NCBI RefSeq assembly: GCF_024166365.1 | Contig: NC_064822.1 | Coordinates: 102,606,823-102,670,822, forward strand | Length of the DNA: 64,000 nt | Source of the DNA: Elephas maximus indicus | Taxonomy: Eukaryota; Chordata; Mammalia; Proboscidea; Elephantidae | Direction: 5' to 3' | Part shown: positions 32,706 to 44,020 of the stretch, one piece after another | How the letters are laid out: each line of letters opens with the position of its first letter | How positions within the stretch are numbered: the stretch's first letter is position 1 | Notes under the pieces: generated by a model | The model's database searches: none | Seen by the model: the letters and a program-made list of their open reading frames with translations, nothing else | Told to the model about the DNA's origin: nothing | Program-made: the position numbers and the translations under genes

Positions 32706-33837
32706 GGGGGTTACACAGAGCTGCCTTCTCACACCCTCATTACCCAGTAAGGTCTTGGGGCCCCCTCCTGCTCCTCTCCAGAGGAATCTGGGTGAGCCAG
32801 GAGCTAAAAGGTGGGGGAGGCAGAGGAGGAAGAGGAATAGAGGCGAGGAGGGGGCTGCCAGAGCTGGGTTGGGGTGAGGGAGCCTCTGTGGTTGGGTTAT
32901 CTGATGTGAGGAGCCAGGTGTGCATCTCCAGGGCTCTGGGGGTGGGGGAGAGAGGCCTGAGTGAGTGGCAGAAACTGCAGAAGCAGCCCAGAGACACAGA
33001 GAGGCATACACCAAAGACAGGTGGGAGAGCAGGGGGCACTGGAAGACTGAGGGGACTGTGTGATCTCTCCTGGCAGACTGGCAGAGAACTGTTTTCTGCT
33101 CAAGCTCTGGAGGTGACCCCTGGAGGGAGGGGTGGGCAGCAGTGTCCCCCTGGCCACCCTGTCCTAGATCTAGCTAGGTCCCTGGTCCTCCGGCCCCTGG
33201 GACACCTTCCCCTCCAACTCCCCAGTTCCCAGGGAAGCAGGCAGCCTCCCCTCAACATCGGGTGGTAGGAGCAGGGGTGACCTGGGAGGTGTGTGGCAGA
33301 GGGGATGAAGGTCCGGTCTTATCCCTGAATCAGAGCAGTTGGAGACAGTTGAGGGTCTGTAATCTCGGTTGGAGGTTGATGGGTGGAGGAGACTTTGCAG
33401 GAGGAGATAATGCAGGGGTGGAGCAGAGCCTTGGCCTGGAAGAGGGTGCCAAGGGCCAGGAGCTCCTCAACCACCTCTGCACGACCAGCTCCTGCCTCTG
33501 GACCAAGACCTGTTCTGGCTGAAGACAATAGTGGCCCCTGCCAGCAGAGTGGAGCTGCGGGAGTGAGCGGAGCTGTGGGCTCCACTGTCTGGGCGAGCCT
33601 GGCGGCGCTGCCAGCTTGGTCCTTCACAAGAGGGGCCCACCACTGAGACCCAATTTCTACCTCCTTCAACCCTGATTTGGGATGTATATATGTTTAAGGG
33701 GGTTCCTGTTGTTTCCTTTGGTTGGAACAGAGGGGATACCTGGTTAGAGGAGAGCTCCCCAGATAATGGTGAAAAGTACAGTAATAAAGACTGGTACTTA
33801 CCAAGCACCCACTAAGTGTCAGGCACAAGTCTAAACC

Positions 33838-34014
33838 ACCAATAAACTGGTTGTTGAGTCAACCCTGACTCATGGCTACCTCATGTGTGTCAGAGCAGGG
33901 TTTTCAAGCTCTGATTTTTTTGGAAGTTCTTCCAAGGTGCCTCTGAGTGAACTCAAACTTCTAACTTTTCAGTTAGCAGCTAAGCGCGTTAGCCATTTGC
34001 ATCACCCAGGGACT
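33838..34014 (-). mobile_element. AfroSINE inserted in a MIR remnant
   Basis: Reverse copy: GTTGAGTCAACCCTGACTCA, TCATGTGTGTCAGAGCAGGG, TTCCAAGGTGCCTCTGAGTG and CACCCAGGGACTCCCC. It follows a MIR-like CCAAGCACCCACTAAGTGTC at 33800. Confidence 0.88.
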
Positions 34015-34074
34015 CCCCACCTTGCCCGGCAGACAAACAAAAAAAAACCCATTTCTTACTCTGTTCCCTTTTAA

Positions 34075-34985
34075 AAAATTATTTATTTATTTTGTTGTTG
34101 TTATTGAGAATATACACAGCAAAACACACCAATTCAACAGTTTCTACATGTAAAATTCAGTGACGTTGATTATATTCTTCGAGTTGTGCAGCCCTTCTCA
34201 CCCTCTTTTTCTGAGTTGTTCCTCCACCATTAACATAAATTCACTGCCCCCTAGGTTTCTATTTAATCTTTTGAGTTGCTGTTATCAATTTGATCCCATG
34301 TAAATAGTTCCTAAAAGAACATAATGCTCAAGCCAGACATTTTTTACCAGTTAAGCTAAACTATTGTTCAGTTTTAAGAAGACTTCAGGGGATATTTTTG
34401 GTTTAAGGTTTAAACATTATCTCAGGGCAATGGTTTCAAGGATTCATCCAGCCTCCATGGCTCCAGAAAGTCTGAAATTGAGAAAAATTTGTAATTCTGT
34501 TCTGCATTTTCCCCCTTTTGACCAGGATTCTTCTACAGAATCTTTGATCAAAATTTTCAGCAATGGTAGCCAGACACCATCCAGTTCCTCTGGTCTATGG
34601 TAAAGGAGGCAGTTGCTCATGGAGACAATTAGCAACACATTCCATACCCTCCTTCGATTTCTGGGTCTCATTATTCCTCTGTTGCTCCAGGTGAATAGAG
34701 ACCAATTGTTTTGCCTTCAATGGCCATTTGCAACCTTTTAAGACCCCAGGCACTGCTTAATGAAGTAGGAGATAGAACAGAAGCACTAAACACCTTATTA
34801 GGATAATTAACTGGGATGTTCCATGGAACCATGACCCTAAACTTCCAAACCAAGGAACCAAATCCCATGAGGTGTTTGGCTGTACATAAGCAGCCTTAGC
34901 AGCTACTCTTCTTTGGGTGTGTGTCACTGTTGTAAATATATGCATCACACAACTTTTGCCAATTCAACTTTTTACGAGTGTACAA
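34075..34985 (-). repeat. Afrotherian-type L1 3' region
   Basis: About 0.9 kb with AACAGTTTCTACATGTAAAA, CTTCAGGGGATATTTTTGGT and GAATAGAGACCAATTGTTTT. Its reverse complement shares GGTCTTAAA and GACCAGAGGAACTGGATGGT-like blocks with the L1 3' region at 52.4-52.6 kb. I therefore read it as L1 3' sequence, reverse-oriented. There is no open frame of note. Confidence 0.6.
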
Positions 34986-35046
34986 CTTATTGACAGTACT
35001 TAGAATAACAAGCTGAATGATCCTACCCTCTCTGCTCCCTTTTGAA

Positions 35047-35136
35047 AGAGTCCCTGGGTGGTGCAAACATTAATGTGCAAAGATTGGAGGTTCCAGCTGA
35101 CCATTTGTGTTAACTCTGCACCACTCAGGGACTCCA
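35047..35136. repeat. Inverted pair of AfroSINE heads
   Basis: GAGTCCCTGGGTGGTGCA (35049-35066) and TGCACCACTCAGGGACTC (35117-35134) are near-perfect inverted copies with about 50 bp between them and no SINE bodies. Confidence 0.75.
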
Positions 35137-35149
35137 CAATTCTAGCCAG

Positions 35150-35320
35150 TAAGCGTTAACTCATTTAGTCCTCATAGAACCTATGAAGCAAGCACCATTA
35201 TCACTTTTACCTTACAGAAGAGAGTCACTGAGAGGGCATAAAAGTTTCCAGAGGTCCCACAGCTAGTAAGTGGGAGAGCCAGTGTTCAAACCCTGCTCCC
35301 TCTCTGCACTGTTTCTGCTA
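35150..35320 (-). repeat. MIR SINE
   Basis: TTAACTCATTTAGTCCTCAT, CCCACAGCTAGTAAGTGGGA and GTGTTCAAACCCTGC; reverse MIR. Confidence 0.85.
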
Positions 35321-35424
35321 CTGTGAACTGCTACCCTAGCCAAGGCCCTGCCAGGCACCTTGCTACAAGCCTGACTTCAGGTTATCTTCACAAAGGCTCT
35401 ATGTCCGCCCCCCCCCCCCGCCCG

Positions 35425-35560
35425 GATGCATAGATGAGGAAATTGAGCCTCAGACAGCACAAGTGATTTTCCCAAATCTACACAGCTAGTAATAGACACT
35501 ATCAGAATTCTGGGTCCACCTGCTCTTAAACTCCCTGCTCTAATTCATGACAGGGGCTTC
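35425..35560 (-). repeat. MIR SINE
   Basis: GATGAGGAAATTGAGCCTCA then CTACACAGCTAGTAATAGAC; reverse MIR. A C-run lies just before it at 35408-35419. Confidence 0.8.
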
Positions 35561-36951
35561 TTCCCTCAAAGCTGGCTGGTGGGGTGGTGGGGGATGGGAG
35601 AACGAGGGAGCTCACTCTGACTTTGCAGCCTCACAGCCTAGGACTGTCCTGAGCCTGCAATAGGAGTAGTTGTGATAAGCACTTGCTGAATGAATGAACA
35701 CTCTAATGAAGGAACAACAAACGGTCAGCTTCCAAGGCAAAGGTTTGCAGAAGCCACTGAGACCCTCCTGTACAACAACGTCCCTCCCCTCCCTTCACTC
35801 CTCTACCACCTCCAGTCCTTCCTGTAAACACAGCAGAGCACAGGAGCCCCTGGGGTGGGGTCCGTATCTGGGAGGAAGTGGAGCTGGCTTCTACCCCACG
35901 TCCTTTATCATTCAGCCTCAGGGCTGCCCCACAATCCCCTCTGTGCCTACTCCCCTGGGCTCCTGGGTGCCAGAGAGGAGGAAATTTAAATCAGTGGAAG
36001 TGGGGTATGGCTGCGGGAAGTGGAAACAAAAGACGTGGAAGGTTTCCCTGGTGCTCCTAGCTTGGTGCTCACAGTCCTGGCCAGGCTGGGCTGCCCTCGG
36101 TGACCAGGCTTTTTCTGCTGGGCCTCTGCTGATGAAGTTGCAGCCCCACCCTTGCCCTAGCCCCACATCGACTGCCACAGATGCTCACAGGTGTCTGAAG
36201 GATTTGTAATCCTATGGGATTGGGTTATGGTGGCACAGGCCTTTCCAGGAGGCTGCTAGGTGCAAGTGAAGAGGACAACAGGGAGGCCCCACAGAGCTAC
36301 ATACAGGCTGTCATTTGGGCTGCACCTGTCTTTGTCACTCTCCACCAAGATATGGATGACCAAGGAGAGTTTTGCCCACCATCTCCAGGGCTGACTGGCG
36401 CTTCTCACTGCCTTCCTCCTTCAGCAGCCACTATCTGGGAGGTCATGCCTTTCTTCCTAGAGTCCAGCTTAGATGGAGTTTACCGAACACTTCAGCTTGG
36501 AATTTGATACTCGCTCCACCCCTTCCTGCATCCCTGAGATCAGATATCCCTGGATACTGGACCTTTGGTTTAGATCTGATCTAACCCTATGAGACTCTGT
36601 TCAGACTTGGAGTGGGACTATTGGGTCCTGAGGAGGGAGAAGTTGTGGAAGCACTGACCATTTCCCCAAATTCCTGTGGATGCCCAGGTCTTTCTAATTA
36701 CGCCTTTCCCCTGAGACTCAATCTCTCTTTACCCACCTCTTACCTTCCCTTACCAGTGAGGTCTTCAGCAACTGAACCCAAATGATTCTGGCTAATGCAC
36801 TGATGTCCACCTGTAGGAGGAAACAGTCTTTGGCTCTGTCTCAGTCAATACTAATCAGTGAATTGATGAGCACACAGATGGCCTATGGACCTGATCTTTG
36901 GAAGATGCAAGGCCAGGAGGAATGGCCAGAATATTAGGTGACAATATGAGG

Positions 36952-37397
36952 TGTTATGGATTGAACCGTGTTCCTGCAAAATATGTGTTGGAATCCTACC
37001 CTTATACCTGTGGCTGTAATCTAATATAATCACCTTCCATAACACAATCCAATGTAATCAACCAGTTGAGGTCATACCAGGGTAGGGTGGATCCTAAACC
37101 CAATCACTTCTGAGTTATATAAAGAATGGCATAGACACAGAGGCACACACTCAGACACAAGAAGAAGACAGACACAATCTGACCATGATGGCAACGGAGG
37201 CAGATGAACCTATAAGCCCAGGAACTCCAAGGATTGCTGGCTACTAGAAGCTGAAATAGACAAAGGAGGACCATCCCCTAGAGCCACACCCTGAATTCAG
37301 ACTTCTAGCCTCCTAAACTGTGAGAAAATAAAGTTCTGTTCTTTAAAGCCACCCACTTGTGGTATTTTTGTTACAGCGGCACTGGGAAACTAAGACA
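36952..37397 (+). mobile_element. Solo LTR of MaLR (ERVL-MaLR) type
   Basis: 446 bp starting TGTTATGGATTGAACCGTG and ending GGGAAACTAAGACA, so TG...CA ends. It contains AACCCAATCACTTCTGAGTT, TAGCCTCCTAAACTGTGAGA, an AATAAA signal near 37327 and AGCCACCCACTTGTGGTATT, all typical of MLT1/MaLR LTRs. The flanks TGAGG and TGAGA agree at 4 of 5 bases. No internal retroviral sequence is attached. Confidence 0.8.
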
Positions 37398-37769
37398 TGA
37401 GAATTTGAAAGATTTGAGCAGGCTCAGATATGGGATAAATCAAATCAGATAAATCTGAACAGGGATAAATGCAAAGTCCTGCACTTTTGGTCCAAATACC
37501 GAATTGTCCACAGACAGAATGGGAGGAGATGTGGCTGGAGAAAAGCTGCTGTGGTTGAGTTAGAGGCAGAGGGGTAGTTAGCATGCAGGTTCTGGAGCCA
37601 CAGAGACTTAACTTCTCAGTTTCCATAGTTCAAAAAAAGATGTTTAAATTTGCATAAGTCTGTCTACATTTCATTTTCTAGCAGGGACCCAAGCAACATT
37701 TTTCAAAACTGACGTTCGTTGTGAAGACCAGTTCTTATACATCTAACAGAAATGGATAGCACGTTACCT

Positions 37770-38000
37770 CACCCATTCATCCACCCATTCATTCATTCAT
37801 TCAGCATTTACAGAATCTCTACTTTGCTCTGGTGTGGTAGGAAGCCCCAAAGGCAAAACAATGTTCCACTTGTTCTACAACAGACCGAGCAGGAGCACAA
37901 TTCTAACCAGACAGGGCAAGTGGGGGGTATAGGATTGTGAAGGTCAGGGAAGAATTTGTGAAAGACATGGAACCTGAGCTGGAAACTGAAGGGGATGGAG
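37770..38000 (+). repeat. Low-complexity ATTC patch and L2-like sequence
   Basis: CCATTCATTCATTCATTC at about 37785-37803, then decayed L2-like sequence with GGAATTTGTGAAAGACATGG-like blocks. Assignment is weak. Confidence 0.4.
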
Positions 38001-38106
38001 GAGTTTGTCTGGTTGAGGAGAGTGGGGGAGGGGAGTACGAGACAAAAAAAAAGGGGCGGGGGAGGGTATTTCAGCGCAAGGAAACAACACATACAGAAGT
38101 GTGGAG

Positions 38107-38609
38107 CAGTGGATCTGAGAGTGTGGTCTGGGGACCCCTGTGAAGCCCTGAGACCCTTTCAGGGAGTCTGTAAGGTCAAAAGTATTTTCACAATAACACT
38201 AAGACATTATTTTCCTTCTTTACTCTCATTTGTTCCCAAGCGTACAGTGTAGAGTTTTCCGGAAGCTACGTGACGTATGATATCGTAACAGAAGCAGATA
38301 GGAGAATCTAGCTGCCCTACATTAAGCCAGACGTTAAAGGGATTTCCCAAAATGTAAAACAATACCCTCTTCTGACTGAATTTGTTTTGTTTTGGGAAAA
38401 GGTGATTTTTAATAAAAATTATGTTATTTATGTTAACTTGTAATGGATTCACTATTGTTACTTTAAAAGATTTAATAAAATATTTAAAAATTTTTATTAG
38501 TTTTATTAGTAAATATTGATAGATATAACCCACATAAACATAAATGGTTTGAGGTCCTTATTTTTAAGTGTAAAGGGGGCCTAAGACCAAAATGTGTTGA
38601 GAACCGCTG
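38107..38609 (+). mobile_element. hAT DNA transposon remnant (503 bp)
   Basis: Starts CAGTGGATCTGAGAGTGTGG and ends TGTTGAGAACCGCTG. The internal CCTGAGACCCTTTCAGGG-like and ACCCACATAAACATAAATGG blocks are known from old mammalian hAT elements. The flanks GTGTGGAG and GTCTAGAG agree at 6 of 8 positions. Confidence 0.75.
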
Positions 38610-38774
38610 GTCTAGAGGCAGGTCACCGAAGTGCAAATTCAGAGAGCTGCAAGTAGTTGAACATGGCAACGGCTTGAATTTCAACATCTGAAACAGTGAC
38701 ACATGACCCTGGGGGGGTAGGAGGGCCAGGTCATGGTGGGCTTTATACCTTGGCCAAAGAAGCAAGGTGCTAAT

Positions 38775-40345
38775 GTTGTTATTAGGTGCCGAAGAGTCGT
38801 TCCAACTCATAGTGACCCTATGTACAACAGAATGAAACACTGCCCAGTCCTGCGCTATCCTCACAATTGTTACTGTGTTTGAGCCCATTGTCGCAGCGAT
38901 TGTGTCAATCCATGTCTTTGAGGGTCTTCCTCTTTTTCGCTGACCCTCTGCCAAGCATCATGATGAATGGAGAAAAGATTGAAGTTGTCAAGGATTTCAT
39001 TTTACTTGGATCCACAATCAACGCTCATGGAAGCAGCAGTCAAGAAATCAAAAGACACATTGCATTGGGCAAATCTGCCGTAAAAGATCTCTTTAAAGTG
39101 TTGAAAAATGTTGATGTCACCTTGAAGATTAAGGTGATCCTGACCCAAGCCATGGTGTTTTCAATTGCTTCATATGCATTTGAAAGCGGAATAAGGAAGA
39201 CTGAAGAAAAATTGACACCTTTGAATTGTGGTGCTGGAGAAGAATATTGAATATATACCCATGGACTGCCAAAAGAACAAACAAATCCGTCTTGAAAGAA
39301 GTATAGCCAGAATGCTCCTTAGAAGCAAGGATGGTGAGACTATGTCTCACATACTTTGGACATGTTGTCAGGAGGGATCAATCCCTGGAGAAGGATGTCG
39401 TGCTTGGTAGAGGGTCAGCGAAAAAGAGGAAGACCGTCAATGAGATGCGTTGACACAGCGGCTGCAGCAACGAGCCTAAGCATAACGATTGTGTGGATGG
39501 CGAAGAATTGGGCAGTGTTTCATTCTGTTGCACATAGGGTCGCTATAATTTGGAGTCAACTAGACAGCACCTAACAACTACAACAACTGCCAAGCATTGA
39601 TGTTCTTTTCCAGGGACTGGTCCTCCTGATAGCATGTCCAAAGTACGTGAGACAAAGTCTTGCCATCCTCACTTCTAAGAAGCATTCTAGCTGTACCTCT
39701 TCCAAGACAGATTTGTTCATTCTTCTGGCAGTCCATGGTATATTTGATATTCTATGTCAACATCATAATTCGAATGCCTCAATTCTTCAGTCTTTCTTAT
39801 TCATTGTTCAGGCTTCACATGCATATGAAGCGATTGAAAACAGCATGGCTTGAGTCAGGTGCACTCTAGTCCTCAAGGTGGCATCTTTGTTTTTTAACAC
39901 TTTAAAGAGGTCTTTTGCAGCAGATTTGCCCAGTGCAGTACATCATTTAATTTCTTGCTGCTTCCATGGGTGTTGATTGTGGATCCAATAAAATGAAATC
40001 CTTGACAACTTCAATCTTTTCTCTTTTTATCATGATGTTGCTTACTGTTGTGAAGATTTTTGTTTTCTTTTTCTTTATGTTAGGGTGTAATCCATACTGT
40101 AGCCTCTGATCTTCACCAGTAAGTGCTTCAAGCCCTCTTTGATGTCAGCAAACAAAGTTATGTCATCTGCATATCCAGGTTGTTAATGTGTTCCTCCAGT
40201 CCCAATGTCCATTCTTCGTATAATCTAGCTTCTCAGATTATTTGCTCAGCATACAGATTGAATAAGTATTGTGAAAGGATACAACCCTGATGCACACCTG
40301 TCCTGATTTTAAACCATGCAGCATCCCCTTGTTCTGTCTAATAAA
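38775..40345 (-). mobile_element. RTE LINE (outer copy, interrupted)
   Basis: Reverse-oriented RTE from its 3' tail (TTGTTATTAGGTGCCGAAGA) to 38958, resuming at 39587 (CTGCCAAGCATTGATGTTC) and ending near 40345. The coding part is decayed. It is split by a second RTE in opposite orientation. Confidence 0.85.
38959..39586 (+). mobile_element. RTE LINE 3' end nested inside an older RTE
   Basis: 628 bp starting CATGATGAATGGAGAAAAG and ending CACCTAACAACTACAACAA. It is bounded by an exact 11 bp duplication CTGCCAAGCAT (38948-38958 and 39587-39597) that belongs to the older element. It aligns to the last 630 bp of the long RTE at 58.2-58.8 kb. Confidence 0.9.
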
Positions 40346-40651
40346 CAATTCTAGTAAACACTGGGAAAATGAATGAGAAATGAAGAGACAACAATTACAT
40401 AAATCAAACCTGATTTTTGAAACTTGTGTTGATTTCCCTTTCTCAGAACATGAGTCCCTCCTTACTAGAGAATACTGAACATCAACTATGAGTCAGTTAA
40501 GACATGCTTAGTGAAGTCGGGTGGTGGTGGTGGTAGAAGTTGGCAAAGAAAGATCATAATTGAAAGAAGTTGAAGACAGTAGTAACTAGAGTTCCATGTA
40601 TTTCAGATTTATGTTCCTACCTTCTCATCTCTCTTTCCTACACTTTTCTTC

Positions 40652-40853
40652 CCCTGGAAACCCATTGCCATCGAGTCAATTCCGACTTGCAGCAACCCCA
40701 TGGTACAGAACTGCCTCACAGGTTTTCCAAGCCTGTAAATCTTTACAGAAGCAGACTGCCACATCTTTCTCCCGTGGAGCAGCTGGTGGGTTCCAACCAC
40801 CAACCTTGGGTTAGCAGCGGAGTGCTTAACCACTGCACCATCAGGGCTCCTTT
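40652..40853 (-). mobile_element. AfroSINE
   Basis: Reverse copy: CCATTGCCATCGAGTCAATT, AAATCTTTACAGAAGCAGAC and ACTGCACCATCAGGGCTCC. Confidence 0.93.
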
Positions 40854-41145
40854 CTCCCAGGGCGGGTCAGATTCATTTGGGGCCAATTAGACTTCTTAAG
40901 TGGCATACCTGCCCCCTGCTGGCCAGATAGCACAACGACATCTCTCCCAGTAAGAGCAGGAGTCCTTACCGGACAGAGGCAGAAGTCCTGAGGGGGGGTC
41001 AAAAAGCTATCTGGGGCCTGTCAAGAGGGCCCAGAAAGGGTCAGGGGTCAGAGGATGGGGGTAATGGCATCTCTCTGACAAAAACTTATTCGACAATCTC
41101 TCCACTCAGCCACCTACTGATGCTGCTGCTACCTAATAGTGATTA

Positions 41146-41345
41146 CTACTGGGTAGCGCAGTTAAACACACTCGACTACTAACGGAGAGATTAGTGGTTT
41201 GAACTCCTCAGAAGAGCCTTGTAATAAAAACTTGGTGATCTGCTTCCAAAAGGTCATAGCCTTGAAAACGCTATGAAGCACAGCTCTACTTTGCAACCTA
41301 TGGGGTTGCCAGGAGTTGGAACTGACTCAACAGCAACGGGCCTGT
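41146..41345 (+). mobile_element. AfroSINE, diverged
   Basis: ACTGGGTAGCGCAGTTAAAC, ACTAACGGAGAGATTAGTGG and GAGTTGGAACTGACTCAACA. Confidence 0.88.
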
Positions 41346-41349
41346 CTGT

Positions 41350-41575
41350 TTTCACTATGTGCCAGGTACTACGGCAAGTGCTTTACTCAGATCATGTCAC
41401 TTGAAACTCACAACAACCCTATGAGGTTGGTGTTATTATTGTTGTCATTTTATAGCTAAAGAATCTGAGTCTCAAAAATGTTAGGTAACTTGCCCAAGGT
41501 CACACAAGTAGCAAGTGACAGAGCCAGGACTGGAATCCGAGCAGTTTATGCTGTTGACTGTTAGGCTCTGCAGCT
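41350..41575 (-). repeat. MIR SINE, nearly complete
   Basis: ACTATGTGCCAGGTACTACG, CTCACAACAACCCTATGAGG, CTTGCCCAAGGTCACACAAG and ACAGAGCCAGGACTGGAATC. Confidence 0.9.
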
Positions 41576-42099
41576 TCCACTTGTACTGCTTTGTAATCAG
41601 CTATTTGCAGGTCTGTCTTCTCCCCCTGGGCTGTGAGTTTTTGGGGGATGGTGACTATCACTTATTGCCCTAGCCTCAGCAGTGAGCTCAGAGCTATGTC
41701 TGTGCTTGGAAACCTCGGAAGGACTGCATGAACAGGCTGGACCTCAGTGGGAACCTGGGGCCTCCCTCACTCCCGGCATGGAAAGTGCACCAAGGCCCCA
41801 GGCACAAGATTTCAGCTGTTGGCTGAGCTGTGAGAGCCTCAGATTCTCCACCTGCTATGACTCCAAAGGCCGTCTGGAAAGCCAGTCAGCAGGTTCCTTG
41901 TCCATCCTGCATACCTCGGGAGGGAAGGGAGCTGGCCATTGGTGTGAGGAGAAGTACAGTAGTAGGGACTCAAGGCCTTGCTAGATCTCAGTCAGCATCA
42001 CAGGGATAAAGAGGGACAGAGCAAGTAACTCAAGCCTGTCCCTGTAGGCAAGTAGCACCACCTAGTGGTAGAGCTCAAGATGATTTAAGTACCACCAGT

Positions 42100-42292
42100 A
42101 AAACCAGCTGCTGCGTAGTTGACTTCAACTCATGGCGACCCATGCGTGTCAGAGAACTGTGCTCCACAGGATTTTCAAGGGCCAATATTTCAGAAGTAGA
42201 TCTCCAAGCCTTTCTTCTGAGACACCTCTTGGTGAACTGGAATCTCGGTTAGCAGCCAAAAGAGTTAACTGTCTGCACCACCCAAGAACTCC
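42100..42292 (-). mobile_element. AfroSINE (uninterrupted long subfamily)
   Basis: TAGTTGACTTCAACTCATGG, CATGCGTGTCAGAGAACTGT, TTTCAGAAGTAGATCTCCAA and CACCACCCAAGAACTCC. It serves as an intact reference for the interrupted copies at 25.6 and 43.6 kb. Confidence 0.9.
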
Positions 42293-43461
42293 GACTTAAA
42301 ACACAAACAGCAGATAATCCAGAGCTGGGGAAGGCTGGGAACACCTTTCTAGGGAGGGGGCTCCTGGGACTATTGTCCGCCTCCCTGAAGCCAAAGGCTA
42401 GGGCCTGGAAAGCCTTCCAACCTGCCCTCCCCAAGGGTCAGCAGCCCACTCCAGAAGGGTGGGCCTTGTTGTGCAAAATGTAAAGGAAACACCCCTGGCC
42501 CTACCTGCTCTTGGCTAGGGAGCCACCTAGCTCCAGGGCACGCTCCCTTCCTGGGGACAGCTCTTTCTCCCCAACTTGAGACAACCTGAAGGGCCACCCC
42601 GACTCAGAGCTTCCCATCAGGGCTGGTGGAGACCTTTGTTGAGGCTCCATTGCAGCCCAGCTTCCCCCCTCCCAATCCTGTTTTGTCTTCTAAGCTGGTG
42701 CTCCTTCAAGTTCCGTCTGATAAACTCCCTGCATTTCAGCCTACGTTTCTGAATAGGCATGCCTGGGACCCGACCTGCAACGCCATCTCATATATCCTAA
42801 ATGGTGTGTCTGAACACTGGGACTCTGAGCAGCTGTCTGGGGCAGTGTCCCCCAGAGTGCCCCACCAGCTCTCCTGGCTCCACAGCGTGCTGTGCTGCTG
42901 GGTCACCTGGAACGCAGACTCCTCCAGTAGTCTCACGGGCCCCTTGTCCATGACCAGCACTAGGTGCCAAAAGGATGTTGGAGTGATGAGGCACCTCCTT
43001 GGCTATGCTGGGAGGGCCAGGTGTCTCTCATTTTGTTTGTCACCTGCAGGGACATGAGGCAGGCAGACAGACCCCACACTGCACAGGCAGCCTTTAAGAA
43101 GCCCCAGTAGAAGGTAGAGAAGCTGACCCAAGGGCTCCAGCCACTTCTGGCAGGCCCCAGGACTGAAAGAATCAATGTTTCCTGGCATAGCGGTGATCGA
43201 TTTATGTCACATGAAGCTCTGAGCTTATCGACCTCATGGCCCGTGAAGTGGTTTTCCTTTATGTCTCTTTTGAGGAACAGACCCGCTCCCAGTAGTGCAG
43301 GTGCAGCAGGACTTGGTACAAGGGGAGGAAGTTCCCTACATATCCTTTATGTGATGTCAAACAGCGTAGTGGCTGTTCTGCCCAACAGATTAACAGAAGC
43401 ACATCATAGAAAATCCTCAGGGTTATTCACCATTAGTACTAGGTAAGCACACACTGTAGAC

Positions 43462-44020
43462 CAGTGTGTCCAGTAGAACTTTCCGCCCTGTTCAGTGTGA
43501 TAGCCATGTGTAATGTGGCTAGTGCAGCCAAGGAACTAAAATTTTACTTTAATTTTCATTAATTTAAATTTAAATAAGCAAATGTGGCTTTCCAGTTCCA
43601 GTCAAATTGAGTCAGACTCATAGCGACTTCATGTGTGTCTGAGTAGAAGAACTGTGCTTAGGGTTTTCAATGGCTGTGACCTTTCGAAAGGATCCCTGGG
43701 TGACTATTAACCTAAAGGCATGGAAGAAAGTCCTGGAGATCTGCTTCCATAAAGATTACAGCCAAGAAGATCTTATGGAGCAGTTCCACTCTGTAACACA
43801 TGGGGTCGCCATGAGACAGAATCAACTGTACTGCAACTGGTTTGGTTTTTTGTTTGTTTGTTTTTGGGCTTTTGGAAGTAGATGGTCAGGACTTTCTTCT
43901 GAGGTGCTGCTAGGTGGATTCAAACCTCCAACCTTGTGGCTAGTAGTCAAGCATTTAATCATTTGTGCCACCCAAGGATTCCTCGCATGTGGCTAACGGT
44001 TACCTTATTGAACAGCACAG
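43462..44020 (+). mobile_element. hAT MITE containing a two-level AfroSINE nest
   Basis: The hAT ends are CAGTGTGTCCAGTAGAAC (43462) and TTGAACAGCACAG (44020). The flanks CTGTAGAC and GTGTAGAA agree at 6 of 8. Inside, a reverse AfroSINE (about 43588-43681 and 43866-43983) is itself broken by a forward AfroSINE (about 43686-43865, starting AAGGATCCCTGGGTGACTA). Confidence 0.82.

Noticed and set aside
38484..38954. A 156-codon minus-strand frame across 38.5-38.95 kb
   Set aside because: It joins hAT and RTE sequence; the QRKRGRPSKTWIDT part is the RTE carboxy end and the rest is chance read-through.
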